Positions 17,274-25,670 of a DNA stretch of 64,000 bases are shown here, piece after piece (the first letter of the stretch is position 1; every line of letters begins with the position of its first letter). The position numbers and the translations under genes are program-made. The DNA lies in the NCBI GenBank assembly GCA_964450865.1, contig CAYVHB010000012.1:24696-88695 (forward strand), in the 5' to 3' direction. The DNA comes from CAYVHB01 sp964450865. Its GTDB lineage: Bacteria; Bacillota; Clostridia; Saccharofermentanales; UBA5734. Under the pieces are notes generated by a model. It did not search any database and had not been told where the DNA came from. It was given only the letters and a program-made list of their open reading frames with translations.

Positions 17274-17551
17274 GTTACTTGCTCCACACAAGACCCTGCC
17301 GTGATCCAGTTTCATCAGGTGGCCGCCTATCCAGCCACATGGCATTACCGCCCGGATTTTGCATCAGGGCCCATCGGCTCACCGTGATGCAATAACTGGC
17401 ACATGATCCAGCCACAATGACATTTCACCCCGGACTTTCCACGGTGTGATCGCATCATAAATAACTCATAATATAACCATGACTGACTGATATTTGTTGT
17501 ATATTCTCGTCAGTCAATCCATGCTATAATTGCAATATAACCAAAGACGGC
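17274..17551. other. Non-coding region before the AOR operon, with an inverted repeat
   Basis: No gene is seen. GACTGAC at 17481-17487 and GTCAGTC at 17509-17515 form an inverted repeat 21 bases apart, and a spare TATAAT lies at 17525-17530 without a well-spaced -35. The stretch is markedly AT-rich from 17450. It may hold operator sites or an RNA leader; I see no Moco-riboswitch pattern that I can assign. Confidence 0.4.
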
Positions 17552-17580
17552 TTGCAATCTTCAGCGTTCTGCACTATAAT
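17552..17580 (+). promoter_or_regulatory. Promoter of the ferredoxin-AOR operon
   Basis: TTGCAA (17552-17557), a 17-base spacer and TATAAT (17575-17580) make a near-consensus promoter about 50 bases before the ferredoxin ATG. A short palindrome AACGT-CTTAA-ACGTT (17591-17605) sits just after the start point and could be an operator. Confidence 0.8.
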
Positions 17581-17630
17581 CAACCCAGCGAACGTCTTAA
17601 ACGTTTACGGATCAATAGCGGAGGGTTCCC

Positions 17631-18035
17631 ATGGCCAAAGTCTTGAAAGCCAATGAAATGAAAAAATGCATCGGCTGCTTTACCTGCATGAATATCTGTT
17701 CCATTGTCAATCGCCAGAATCATTCATTGACCAAGAGCGCCATTAAAGTGCGCACCAGCGGCGGCATGACCGGACGGTTCGTGGCAATTGTCTGTATTGC
17801 CTGTGAAGACCCGGCCTGCATGGAGGCCTGTCCGAGCGGCGCCCTGGTCAAGCGGGAAGGTGGCGGCGTCCTGCTTGACGCGGACAAGTGCATCGGCTGT
17901 CACCGCTGCGAAACAGCCTGTATCATGCAGGCCGTTTTCTGGGATGACGAGCTGCAAAAGCCGATCATCTGCCGTCATTGCGGTTCCTGCGCCCGTTTTT
18001 GCCCGCATAAATGCCTGAATATGCAGGAGGTGTAA
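17631..18035 (+). CDS. Four-cluster polyferredoxin linked to AOR
   Basis: The 134-residue electron carrier has four cysteine groups: CIGCFTCMNIC, CIACEDPACMEACP, CIGCHRCETAC and CRHCGSCARFCP, enough for four [4Fe-4S] clusters. It resembles the ferredoxin-like subunits encoded next to tungsten aldehyde oxidoreductases and would shuttle electrons to or from AOR in the cytosol. GGAGGG precedes the ATG. The AOR gene starts 4 bases after its stop, so they form one operon. An earlier -35/-10 pair drives it. Confidence 0.88.
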   Translation: MAKVLKANEMKKCIGCFTCMNICSIVNRQNHSLTKSAIKVRTSGGMTGRFVAIVCIACEDPACMEACPSGALVKREGGGVLLDADKCIGCHRCETACIMQAVFWDDELQKPIICRHCGSCARFCPHKCLNMQEV

Positions 18036-18039
18036 CGTC

Positions 18040-19908
18040 ATGATCAATGAGAAATTCATCCGCGTCCTGTATGTCAACCTGACGACGAGCAAAGTGCGCA
18101 TTGAGCAACGTGAAGACTTGCTGCCTTATCTGGGTGAAGTGGGAATTGCGGCCAAGCTGCTTGATGAGAACATGCACCCGGAACTTGATCCGCTCCATCC
18201 GGACCAGCCGATTATTTTTGCCATCGGGGCCGGCACCTGGGTTTTCCCGGTCCTGACGAAAACCGTAGCGATGTTTGTTTCTCCGCTGACGGGGGAACTG
18301 GGCGAATCTTACGCGGGCGGCCGCCTGGCGATGACCATGCTGATGGCTGGCTACGACGCCATCGTCATTACCGGTCAGTCCCCTAAAGCCACAGCGCTCG
18401 TAATCCGCAACAATGACGTCAATCTCCGTGATGCCCGCGCCATGTGGGGCCTGGACAGTGAACCGGCCGGCATGGCGATCCGCGACCGCCTGACCGGCAG
18501 CGGCAAGCGCAGCATTATCCGAATTGGTCCGGCCGGTGAGAGCCAGGTGGCCTTTGCCAGTGTCTGTGTCGATTCTTATCGCCATTTTGGTCGCCTGGGC
18601 CTGGGCGCCACAATGGGCAGCAAGAATTTAAAGGCAATGGTGGTGACCGGGGACCGGACGATCCCGATCCAGAATACGCCGAAATATTTCAAGGTGTATC
18701 AGCAGATATACAAGAAGTGTACCAGTACCGACATGATGGCCAAGTACCACGATGCCGGCACGCCGGCCGGTGTCCTGCCGCTCAATGCCTCCAATTCGCT
18801 GCCAACGCTGAATCTGCGCCAGACCAGCTATGAACACGCCGAGGCGATTTCCGGCGATACCTTTGCCCGCAAGAACCTAGTCCGCAAGGTAGCCTGCACC
18901 GGCTGTCCGGTCGGCTGTATTCACATTGGCATGTTCCGCCGTGAATTCGACAAGGGGCACGAGTATGAGGCGATTAATGTCGTCTATGACTATGAACTGA
19001 TCTTTGCCCTCGGCAGCTTCCTGGGTGTCAAGTCCAGTGATGAAGTCATTCATCTGATTGACGAAGTCGAGGAGACCGGCATGGATGCCATCAGCACGGG
19101 CGTCTGTCTCGGCTGGGCCACCGAAGCGCTGGAAACAGGCCTGATTACCCAGGAGCAGACGATCGTGCCGCTGGCCTGGGGCAATACGGACGCCTACCTG
19201 AAGGCGATCCGCCTGCTGGCGAAGGGCAAGAACCAGTTCTACCGGGATCTGGGCAAGGGCTCCAAATATGCAGCCTCTGTTTATGGCGGCGCCGATTTTG
19301 CCATGCAGTTTGGTGGCAATGAAATGCCGGGCTACCATACGGGTTATGCCTCGGTGGTTGGCTTCTCCGTGGCTTCGCGTCATTCGCATCTTGATAACGG
19401 CGGCTATATGATTGATCAGTCGCTCAAGGAATTTGACGAGGACAAAGTTGTCAACCGGATTTTCTTTGAGGAATATGACCGCTGCATGGTCAATTGTATC
19501 GGCATGTGCATGTTCGCCCGCAAGGTTTATGATCACCAGACGATCCTCGACGCCCTGAACAGCATTGGTTATGAATTGACGGATCAGGACCTGCATGATA
19601 TTGGCAAACGAGTCCTGCGCCTCAAGCTGAGGATCAAGGAGCGCCTCGGCTTCAAACAGAAGGATGTCCGGCTGCCCAAGCGCTTCTTCCAGACGACCAC
19701 CATGCATGGCCAGGTCGATGAGGCCACGGTTTATCGCATGATCGACAAATACATCGCCCGGACCGAGGCCTTGTTGCAGGAATCTGATCCCGGGCTCGAG
19801 GCAGCGCTGGCCAGAATTGCTGAAAAAGCAGCCCAGAAACCGGGAGCCGGCAAAGCGGCCCGGGTTGCTGGCGCAAAATCGGCCGGTCCGGCCGCTGATA
19901 ATCCATGA
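18040..19908 (+). CDS. aor: Aldehyde ferredoxin oxidoreductase (tungsten/molybdenum pterin enzyme)
   Basis: AOR-family enzymes oxidise aldehydes, or reduce acids, using a bis-pterin tungsten or molybdenum centre and one [4Fe-4S] cluster. The 622-residue protein has the N-terminal domain with SPLTGELGESYAGGRLA and GRLGLGATMGSKNLKAM, the cluster ligands CTGCPVGC near residue 289, and a later cysteine in NCIGMCMFARK. The C-terminal 30 residues are Ala/Lys-rich and variable. A GGAGG ribosome site lies inside the ferredoxin end. Cofactor genes follow, supporting a pterin metal site. Substrate and metal cannot be told from sequence. Confidence 0.92.
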   Translation: MINEKFIRVLYVNLTTSKVRIEQREDLLPYLGEVGIAAKLLDENMHPELDPLHPDQPIIFAIGAGTWVFPVLTKTVAMFVSPLTGELGESYAGGRLAMTMLMAGYDAIVITGQSPKATALVIRNNDVNLRDARAMWGLDSEPAGMAIRDRLTGSGKRSIIRIGPAGESQVAFASVCVDSYRHFGRLGLGATMGSKNLKAMVVTGDRTIPIQNTPKYFKVYQQIYKKCTSTDMMAKYHDAGTPAGVLPLNASNSLPTLNLRQTSYEHAEAISGDTFARKNLVRKVACTGCPVGCIHIGMFRREFDKGHEYEAINVVYDYELIFALGSFLGVKSSDEVIHLIDEVEETGMDAISTGVCLGWATEALETGLITQEQTIVPLAWGNTDAYLKAIRLLAKGKNQFYRDLGKGSKYAASVYGGADFAMQFGGNEMPGYHTGYASVVGFSVASRHSHLDNGGYMIDQSLKEFDEDKVVNRIFFEEYDRCMVNCIGMCMFARKVYDHQTILDALNSIGYELTDQDLHDIGKRVLRLKLRIKERLGFKQKDVRLPKRFFQTTTMHGQVDEATVYRMIDKYIARTEALLQESDPGLEAALARIAEKAAQKPGAGKAARVAGAKSAGPAADNP

Positions 19909-20081
19909 GTTCAGGCGATCCGGATACAGCTGCTGCCGGGCCGGAAAGTTGCCGGGCCCGGCGAGGCGCCAATCCAGCCATGTCAGCAGCGGCGTCAACT
20001 GGTATTTTGTCTGCAGCCGGACCGGCCATACTGGCCGGCCTGGCTGAGCCTGGCTCAGCGATAGAGACAGGAACAAAGCCA

Positions 20082-20915
20082 ATGACAGATGGTCAGGCAG
20101 AGACGAGGTCATTGGCCAGGCCAGGGCCAGATTGGCCGCCTGATCCGGCATCGTTTTATGTCCGTCAGATTGTTCTGCCGGAAATTGGCCAGGCCGGTCA
20201 GCAGCGGCTGCGTGCAGCCAGTGTCCTTGTCATTGGCGCCGGTGGCCTCGGCTCGCCTTTATTGCTGAACCTGGCCGGAGCGGGCATCGGCCGGATCGGT
20301 GTCGTAGATGATGATATTGTATCGGCCAGCAATCTCAATCGCCAGTTTCTGTATACAGTCGCCGATATTGGCCAGGCAAAAGCCGTACTGGCCGGCCAGC
20401 GGTTGCAAGCTTACCATCCGGATCTGGCTATTGAAACTTTTCCGGACCGCCTGAAGCCCGATCTGGCCCGCAGTTTGTTTCCCCGTTATGATCTCATCGT
20501 TGCGGCTGTTGACACGCAGGCGACCCGCCGCCTGATCAATCATGTCTGCTGTGAACTGGGAAAGCCTTTTGTTGACGGGGGTATTCGCGGTTTTTCCGGT
20601 TATGTGACGCTGGTTGAGCCGGGGCAGACCCCTTGCTATGACTGCCTGTTTGGCCTAGGCGATCTGCCCTGGGATACGCCGCCACTGGCAGGGCGCAGCC
20701 AGCCCGGTGCGCTGGGTGCCACGGCCAGCGTGATCGCTTCGCAGGAAGCCATGCTGGCCATTGTATACTTGCTGGGGCATGGTAATCCGCTGGCTGCGAC
20801 GTTGCTTTATTACGATGGCCTGGCCATGGACTGCCGGCGTGTCACTGTCGAACGGACGTCCGGTTGCCAGGCTTGCAGCGGGCTGTTTCGCCAGCAGGGA
20901 GTGTCATATATCTGA
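20082..20915 (+). CDS. moeB: MoeB/ThiF-type sulfur-carrier adenylyltransferase
   Basis: MoeB adenylates the C-terminus of MoaD so that it can be charged with sulfur for molybdopterin. The protein has the ATP site VLVIGAGGLGSPLLLNLAGAG, the acidic VVDDD, NLNRQFLY, and two zinc cysteine pairs (CYDC and CQAC). No rhodanese domain is fused. I chose ATG 20082 (277 aa), which has AGGAA at 20069-20073. An ATG at 19905 overlaps the AOR stop as ATGA but adds 59 low-complexity residues and has no ribosome site. MoaD follows, 114 bp on. Confidence 0.86.
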   Translation: MTDGQAETRSLARPGPDWPPDPASFYVRQIVLPEIGQAGQQRLRAASVLVIGAGGLGSPLLLNLAGAGIGRIGVVDDDIVSASNLNRQFLYTVADIGQAKAVLAGQRLQAYHPDLAIETFPDRLKPDLARSLFPRYDLIVAAVDTQATRRLINHVCCELGKPFVDGGIRGFSGYVTLVEPGQTPCYDCLFGLGDLPWDTPPLAGRSQPGALGATASVIASQEAMLAIVYLLGHGNPLAATLLYYDGLAMDCRRVTVERTSGCQACSGLFRQQGVSYI

Positions 20916-21029
20916 AATGGCCCGGAGCGGCACGAGCCGGGCCATCATCTGCATCAGTACGGACCGGCATCAGCATAAACATGCTTAAGCGCGTGAAAGA
21001 TAATCCGTGAAAGATAATCGAGGTATGCC

Positions 21030-21305
21030 ATGAAGATTCAGTATTTTGCCCAGTTTCGTGACCTGACCGGCTGCGGTGAGCAGACATTGGCCAGTCCGCC
21101 GGATGTCCGTCAGCTGATCTCATATCTGGGGGCTCAATATGGTGAGCCGATGCGCCGGCTCTTGTTTGACGAATCCGGGGCCGGCATTCATCCGGATGTT
21201 TTCTTTCTGGTAAATGGCCGGCATTTGCGTCAGCTGAACGGCCTGGAAACAGTCCTGCATGATGCTGATACGGTATCGATCCTGACCATCACTGAAGCCG
21301 GCTGA
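21030..21305 (+). CDS. moaD: MoaD/ThiS-family sulfur carrier with C-terminal Ala-Gly
   Basis: The 91-residue ubiquitin-like protein has the MoaD start MKIQYFAQFRDLTG and the core FFLVNGRHLRQL...LHDADTVSILTI. As the small subunit of molybdopterin synthase it would donate sulfur from a C-terminal thiocarboxylate. The family ends in Gly-Gly; this one ends TEAG, so the second-last residue is Ala. A GAGGT site precedes the ATG. It follows moeB, its activating enzyme. No moaE (large subunit) occurs in the window. Confidence 0.85.
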   Translation: MKIQYFAQFRDLTGCGEQTLASPPDVRQLISYLGAQYGEPMRRLLFDESGAGIHPDVFFLVNGRHLRQLNGLETVLHDADTVSILTITEAG

Positions 21306-21362
21306 CAGGAAGCCGGCCATCACGGAGTGAACGGGTTGATTGCCGTCAGACCAGCATTCAGC

Positions 21363-21411
21363 AAGCCGGCTGCCTGTCTTTCATTTAAAACCGGCTGGCA
21401 GCCGGCTTTTT
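21363..21411. terminator. Bidirectional terminator between moaD and the MOSC gene
   Basis: AAGCCGGCTGCC at 21363-21374 is the exact complement of GGCAGCCGGCTT at 21397-21408, and T residues follow to 21411. A smaller hairpin with flanking A and T runs lies inside (21385-21411). It serves the two convergent transcripts. Confidence 0.8.
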
Positions 21412-21435
21412 ACCGAAAACCATTTTATTCAAATG

Positions 21436-21885
21436 TCAGTTATTTTCATTGACGACGATCACCTCGATCCGGTCACCCGGACGAATGGTTCCGCCTTCGA
21501 GTACGCGGGCGAAAATTCCTTCCCGCGGCATGACACAATCGCCGACCTGATGGTAAATGGCGCAGTGGCGGTGGCATTCCTTGCCGATCTGGGTGACTTC
21601 GAACAGGCAGGGGCCGATGCGAAACTGGCTGCCAACCGGCAGTTCGTAGAGTGTTATGCCTTCGGTTGTGATGTTCTCGGCAAACTTGCCGGTACAAAGC
21701 CCTTCAATACCCAGCTGCTCGATTTTCCGGATGCTTTCGAGCCCCAGCAGGGAAACCTGGCGATGCCAATTGCCACCGTGGGCATCTCCTTCAAGGCCAA
21801 AACCGACAATGAAATGGCCCTCCGGAATTGTTTCCTTGGGAACACCTTTGCGGATGCTGCGATTAATGGCAATAACTTGAGCCAT
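21436..21885 (-). CDS. MOSC domain protein
   Basis: The 149-residue stand-alone MOSC domain protein belongs to a fold shared with the C-terminus of Moco sulfurase. The visible core is VGFGLEGDAHGG with HRQVSLLGLESI, FAENITTEGI and the conserved cysteine in IGKECHRHCAIY. MOSC proteins are linked to sulfur carriage or to the last steps of molybdenum cofactor handling, and this one is encoded with moaC and moaA. Its ribosome site is AAAGGAAAG. It is the last gene of the minus-strand cofactor set. Confidence 0.88.
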   Translation of the reverse strand: MAQVIAINRSIRKGVPKETIPEGHFIVGFGLEGDAHGGNWHRQVSLLGLESIRKIEQLGIEGLCTGKFAENITTEGITLYELPVGSQFRIGPCLFEVTQIGKECHRHCAIYHQVGDCVMPREGIFARVLEGGTIRPGDRIEVIVVNENN

Positions 21886-21971
21886 GGCTGCTTTCCTTTC
21901 ATCCTGTAGACGGCCGATCCGGTCGTAACAATCGATCCGATCCTGATATGCGTCCAGATCCTGGCAGGTTA

Positions 21972-22454
21972 TCAGATCCGCTGGTAATGTCCGGAGCGGC
22001 CACCACTTTTTTCCAGCAGTTCGATCCGCTCGATGATCATGGATCGGTCGACGGCCTTGGCCATGTCATAGAGGGTCAGCGCGGCAACAGATACGGCAGT
22101 CAGTGCTTCCATCTCGACGCCTGTGCGCCAGACAGTCCGGACCGTTGCCTCGATCCGCAGCAGATCCGGTTCCTGGGGCCAGATCTTGACCTCCACACCG
22201 TCGATTGGCAGTGGATGGCATAATGGGATCAGGTCTGCCGTTTTCTTGGCAGCCATGATGCCGGCCAGGCGGGCTGTAGCCAGCACATCACCTTTCGGCA
22301 GGACACCTTTCATGATCATCTGCAACGTCGCCGGTTCCAGCCGCAGGCGGGCGCCGGCCCGGGCGATGCGCAAGGTATCAGGCTTGGCGGCAATATCAAC
22401 CATATGGGCTTCGCCTGACTCGTTCAGATGCGTCAATTCGATGTGCTCGGACAT
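21972..22454 (-). CDS. moaC: Cyclic pyranopterin monophosphate synthase MoaC
   Basis: MoaC makes cyclic pyranopterin monophosphate from the product of MoaA, the first stage of molybdopterin synthesis. The 160-residue protein has MVDIAAKPDTLRIARA, the GDVLATARLAGIMAAKKTADLIPLCHPLP segment and the active-site stretch TGVEMEALTAVSVAALTLYDMAKAVD. The ATG at 22454 has a strong AGGAGG upstream; an upstream in-frame start adding 23 residues has none. It lies between moaA and the MOSC gene in one orientation. Confidence 0.94.
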   Translation of the reverse strand: MSEHIELTHLNESGEAHMVDIAAKPDTLRIARAGARLRLEPATLQMIMKGVLPKGDVLATARLAGIMAAKKTADLIPLCHPLPIDGVEVKIWPQEPDLLRIEATVRTVWRTGVEMEALTAVSVAALTLYDMAKAVDRSMIIERIELLEKSGGRSGHYQRI

Positions 22455-22600
22455 ATGATTCCTCCTGGCCGGTGCAATTACCGCATGATCTGTTTTTATG
22501 TACCTAATATTTGCCTGAACCATAGCGTTTATTTACTGAGCCGGTCACCCGGCGGAGACGGTGGCGTTTTTCCTCCAGCTGGCAATGGGACCGGACTGAC

Positions 22601-23569
22601 TCAACCGCCGGTCTGGTCCATGCTGCGTTGTGGCTGAAAGGATGAGCTGAACTGATGACCTTCCGGTTTGGCCCATATTGTATCATGAATCAGCTGCAGC
22701 AGCACTTGCGGGTCACTGTTAGCCAGGGCTGGCCGGAGGTCCACTTCACCGAGATCACCCAGGCAGGGCTTGAGCCGGCCGTCGGAGGTGATCCGGATCC
22801 GGTTGCAGTCCTGGCAGAAACGATGGGAGATCGGCCGGATAAAGCCAACTGTACCCAGATAGCCAGGTAAGCGGAAATCCTCAGATGGTTGCCCGGGATA
22901 GGCCGGGGGCATGCGCTGCAACTGCGGATAGCGGGCCAGGATTTCTGTGCCGGTTACCAGGCGGTCCGGGTCGCGGCCGATATCATTCATGGGCATCAGC
23001 TCAATGAAACGCACCGTCAGCGGCCGGTCACGGGTTAAGCTGATCAGGTCGTCAATTTCATCGTCATTCATGCCCCGGACGAGGACGGTATTGAGCTTGA
23101 CCGGGGTCAGGCCTGCGGCCAGGCAGGCATCGATCCCGGCCAGGACCGGATCGAGCCGGCCCCCGCCGGTGATCTGCTGATAGCGACCGGCCTGCAGGGA
23201 ATCCAGTGAAATATTGATCCGCATCAGGCCAGCCGCCTTGAGTGCCGCGGCCCGTTCGGCCAGACCCTGGCCATTGGTTGTCAGCGACAGGTCGGTCACA
23301 GCCGGTTCATCGCGGATCGCAGCGATAATCGCCTCCAGGTCGGGCCGCATCAGCGGTTCACCACCCGTCAGGCGGATCTTGCTGATCCCCAGGGCCGTCA
23401 CCGCGGTTACAATCTGGCGGATCTGGGCGACGGTCAGGAGCATCGGATCCTGGCCGGGTCCCTGCCCGCCCGGACAATGCCCCGGCCGGCAATAAAAGCA
23501 GTTCAGATTGCAGCGCTGGGTCACGGATAATCGCAGATAGGTGATTTCTCTGTTTCGATGGTCAAGCAT
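22601..23569 (-). CDS. moaA: GTP 3',8-cyclase MoaA
   Basis: This radical SAM enzyme turns GTP into 3',8-cyclo-7,8-dihydro-GTP. The chosen start gives 322 residues with the N-terminal cluster motif C20-N-L-N-C24-F-Y-C27, LTGGEPLMRPDL and the C-terminal cluster ligands in CQDCNRIRITSDGRLKPC. The end is QTGG, keeping the C-terminal Gly-Gly needed for activity. The ATG overlaps the end of the upstream moeA fusion by 8 bases, so translation is coupled. A start 48 codons earlier lies in that gene and is not used. Confidence 0.94.
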   Translation of the reverse strand: MLDHRNREITYLRLSVTQRCNLNCFYCRPGHCPGGQGPGQDPMLLTVAQIRQIVTAVTALGISKIRLTGGEPLMRPDLEAIIAAIRDEPAVTDLSLTTNGQGLAERAAALKAAGLMRINISLDSLQAGRYQQITGGGRLDPVLAGIDACLAAGLTPVKLNTVLVRGMNDDEIDDLISLTRDRPLTVRFIELMPMNDIGRDPDRLVTGTEILARYPQLQRMPPAYPGQPSEDFRLPGYLGTVGFIRPISHRFCQDCNRIRITSDGRLKPCLGDLGEVDLRPALANSDPQVLLQLIHDTIWAKPEGHQFSSSFQPQRSMDQTGG

Positions 23570-25577
23570 GGGGCGGTACCGCGCTGGCCTGGCCCATGTC
23601 AGCCTGACCCTTGCTGTCAGTGTGAACCGTGTCAGATGGCATACCGCTGGCCGGACCTGCCTGGCCGGCAGCCGGCCAGATGACACGGCCCGGTGTAACC
23701 AGCCGATAACCACCCAGCTGCTCCAGTCGCTGGCTGAACGCCGGCGATTGCAGGATTTTTAAAAACCGCTGCACTGCCGGGGTATCCCAGGCACTGGCCA
23801 GGATCAGGAAGTCATATTGCTCCTCGCCAGCCGGCAAGAAATCAAGGCCGAATATCCGGGCTGCGGCGAGAATCCCCAGACCCGCGTCGGCACTGCCGCT
23901 GGCGATCTGGGCCGCTACGGCTGTATGGGTCAGTTCCTCGCGGGTGTAACCATTGATCCGGGCTGGTACCAGGCCATCCTGGTGCAGCAGGTAATCGAGC
24001 AGCAGGCGGGTCCCTGCACCATTCTGGCGGTTCACATAGCGCAAGTCGCGCACCGCAATGTCAGCAAGCCCGGCAATGCCCAGCGGATTGCCCGCTGCCA
24101 CCAGCAGACCCTGCTGACGCCGGACTCCTTCGACCAGGATCACGCCACCGCGCGGGAAGTAACGCTCAACAAAGGGCACATTGTATTGGCCGCTGTCTGC
24201 GTCCAGCAGATGGATACCCGCCAGATGGGCCTCGCCGCGCCTGATAGCCATGATGCCACCGAGGCTGCCGGCATGGCTGGAGCTGACAGTAGCCTGGCGA
24301 CCGAATTGCCGATGAAACAGATCGGCGCACTCATCGAGCAGGGGGTCATGGCTGCCGATGATGCAAAGCGCCTGTTCGATCAGGGCCAGTGGCCGAAGCA
24401 GGCGGATTGTCACCTTCGATCCTGCCTCCAGGCCCTCGCTGTCCCGGGCGATAACCAGGATCCCGTCCGCCTTGACATAGCTGGTGACCAGGCCGGCGCC
24501 GCGTTCCAGCGGACTGGCGACCAGCTGGCCGCCAACCTGGCCGAGGCGAACCCGGATGTATTCCTGGTACTTCAGTGATGAAACGATCCGCCGGGTCAAT
24601 GTGGCGATGACCTGGGGCTGCTCGGGTATATCCAGCGCAAACAGCTGCTGCAGGACCGGCCGGACGATCTCTTCCAGCACGATCAGGCCGGATACGGCAT
24701 AGCCGGGCAGGCCGATTACCGCAACCGGGCCGCAATGGCCGAGAATGGCCGGTTTGCCGGGACGGATTGCCAGTCCGTGGTGGGTAACCTGGCCCAGGCT
24801 GGCCACCACAGTTGTTGTATAATCGTCACGTCCGGCTGACGAACCGGCCAGGATGCAGACAAGATCATGATCAGCACAAGCTGCGGCCAGCGCGGTCTGC
24901 AGCTGTTGCGGGTCATCGGGCACGATTGCGCCGATCGTAACCGCGGCGCCCCAGCTTTGCAGCAGGCTGGCAAATATTGTTGAATTGAAGTCGGGTATTT
25001 CCCCGGGCCGGGGTGGCTGATCGGCTGGAACGATTTCATCACCGGTCGGAATCAAGGCGACACGCGGCCGGCCAACGACGGTGACCGCCTGGATGCCGCC
25101 GGCCAGCAGCGCGCCCAGGGCGGCGGGGGTCAGCTGCGTGCCACCGGGCAGCAGCATATCACCGGCACAAAAATCCTCACCGATCTGCCGGATGTGCTGC
25201 CACGGTGTCGCTGGCGCCAGCAGGCGGGCCCGCTGGCCAAGCCAGATGACATCCTCGATCATGACAACGGCATCCATGCCGGCCGGCAATGCTTCGCCCG
25301 TGTCAACAACCGCAAAATCGGCCGGATTGAGATCGACCGGGCTCGTTTCGCTGGCGCCAAAGGTCAGGCCGGCCCGCAGGGCAATCCCGTCCATGGCGCA
25401 AGCCAGGTAGTGCGGTACACTGCTGCGGGCATATACGGCCTGCGCGGTCACGCGCCCGGCTGCCAGTGGTACGGCAACGGCTTCCGGCCGCCAGCTGACA
25501 CCTGCCTGCCGCAAATGCTCCAGATAGCTGGCCAGCGCGGTAGCCAGCGGGGTATTGGTCAGATATTGATGGGACAT
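23562..25577 (-). CDS. MoeA fused to a periplasmic-binding-like domain
   Basis: The 671-residue two-part protein has a MoeA-type molybdopterin molybdotransferase at residues 1 to about 405 (AMDGIALRAG, DTGEALPAGMDAVVMIEDV, PTGDEIVP, the GSSAGRDD motif and GLPGYAVSG). From about 415 to 630 it has a PBP-like oxyanion-binding domain (SHAGSLGGIMAIRRGEAHLAG, VNRQNGAGTRLLLDY, ASGSADAGLGILAAA). No signal peptide is present, so the binding domain is cytosolic and may sense or hold molybdate or tungstate during insertion. In the MoeA part, GSSAG differs from the GGxSxG of the neighbouring MoeA. A GGGAGG site precedes the ATG. Confidence 0.88.
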   Translation of the reverse strand: MSHQYLTNTPLATALASYLEHLRQAGVSWRPEAVAVPLAAGRVTAQAVYARSSVPHYLACAMDGIALRAGLTFGASETSPVDLNPADFAVVDTGEALPAGMDAVVMIEDVIWLGQRARLLAPATPWQHIRQIGEDFCAGDMLLPGGTQLTPAALGALLAGGIQAVTVVGRPRVALIPTGDEIVPADQPPRPGEIPDFNSTIFASLLQSWGAAVTIGAIVPDDPQQLQTALAAACADHDLVCILAGSSAGRDDYTTTVVASLGQVTHHGLAIRPGKPAILGHCGPVAVIGLPGYAVSGLIVLEEIVRPVLQQLFALDIPEQPQVIATLTRRIVSSLKYQEYIRVRLGQVGGQLVASPLERGAGLVTSYVKADGILVIARDSEGLEAGSKVTIRLLRPLALIEQALCIIGSHDPLLDECADLFHRQFGRQATVSSSHAGSLGGIMAIRRGEAHLAGIHLLDADSGQYNVPFVERYFPRGGVILVEGVRRQQGLLVAAGNPLGIAGLADIAVRDLRYVNRQNGAGTRLLLDYLLHQDGLVPARINGYTREELTHTAVAAQIASGSADAGLGILAAARIFGLDFLPAGEEQYDFLILASAWDTPAVQRFLKILQSPAFSQRLEQLGGYRLVTPGRVIWPAAGQAGPASGMPSDTVHTDSKGQADMGQASAVPPHA

Positions 25578-25670
25578 CGAAAACCTCCCGGTTCAATTCG
25601 GCCCAGGGCCAGTGCGACCGGCCGGGACAAGCTTCAGGCAGCTGGCCGGCACGAGATACTGAACAGATAC

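Noticed and set aside
17274..17630. Moco riboswitch ahead of the AOR operon
   Set aside because: No pattern that I can assign to the Moco RNA motif by eye; only inverted repeats and a promoter are supported.
20082..20915. Longer MoeB start at 19905 overlapping the AOR stop as ATGA
   Set aside because: It adds 59 low-complexity residues with no family match and no ribosome site, while ATG 20082 has AGGAA at good spacing.
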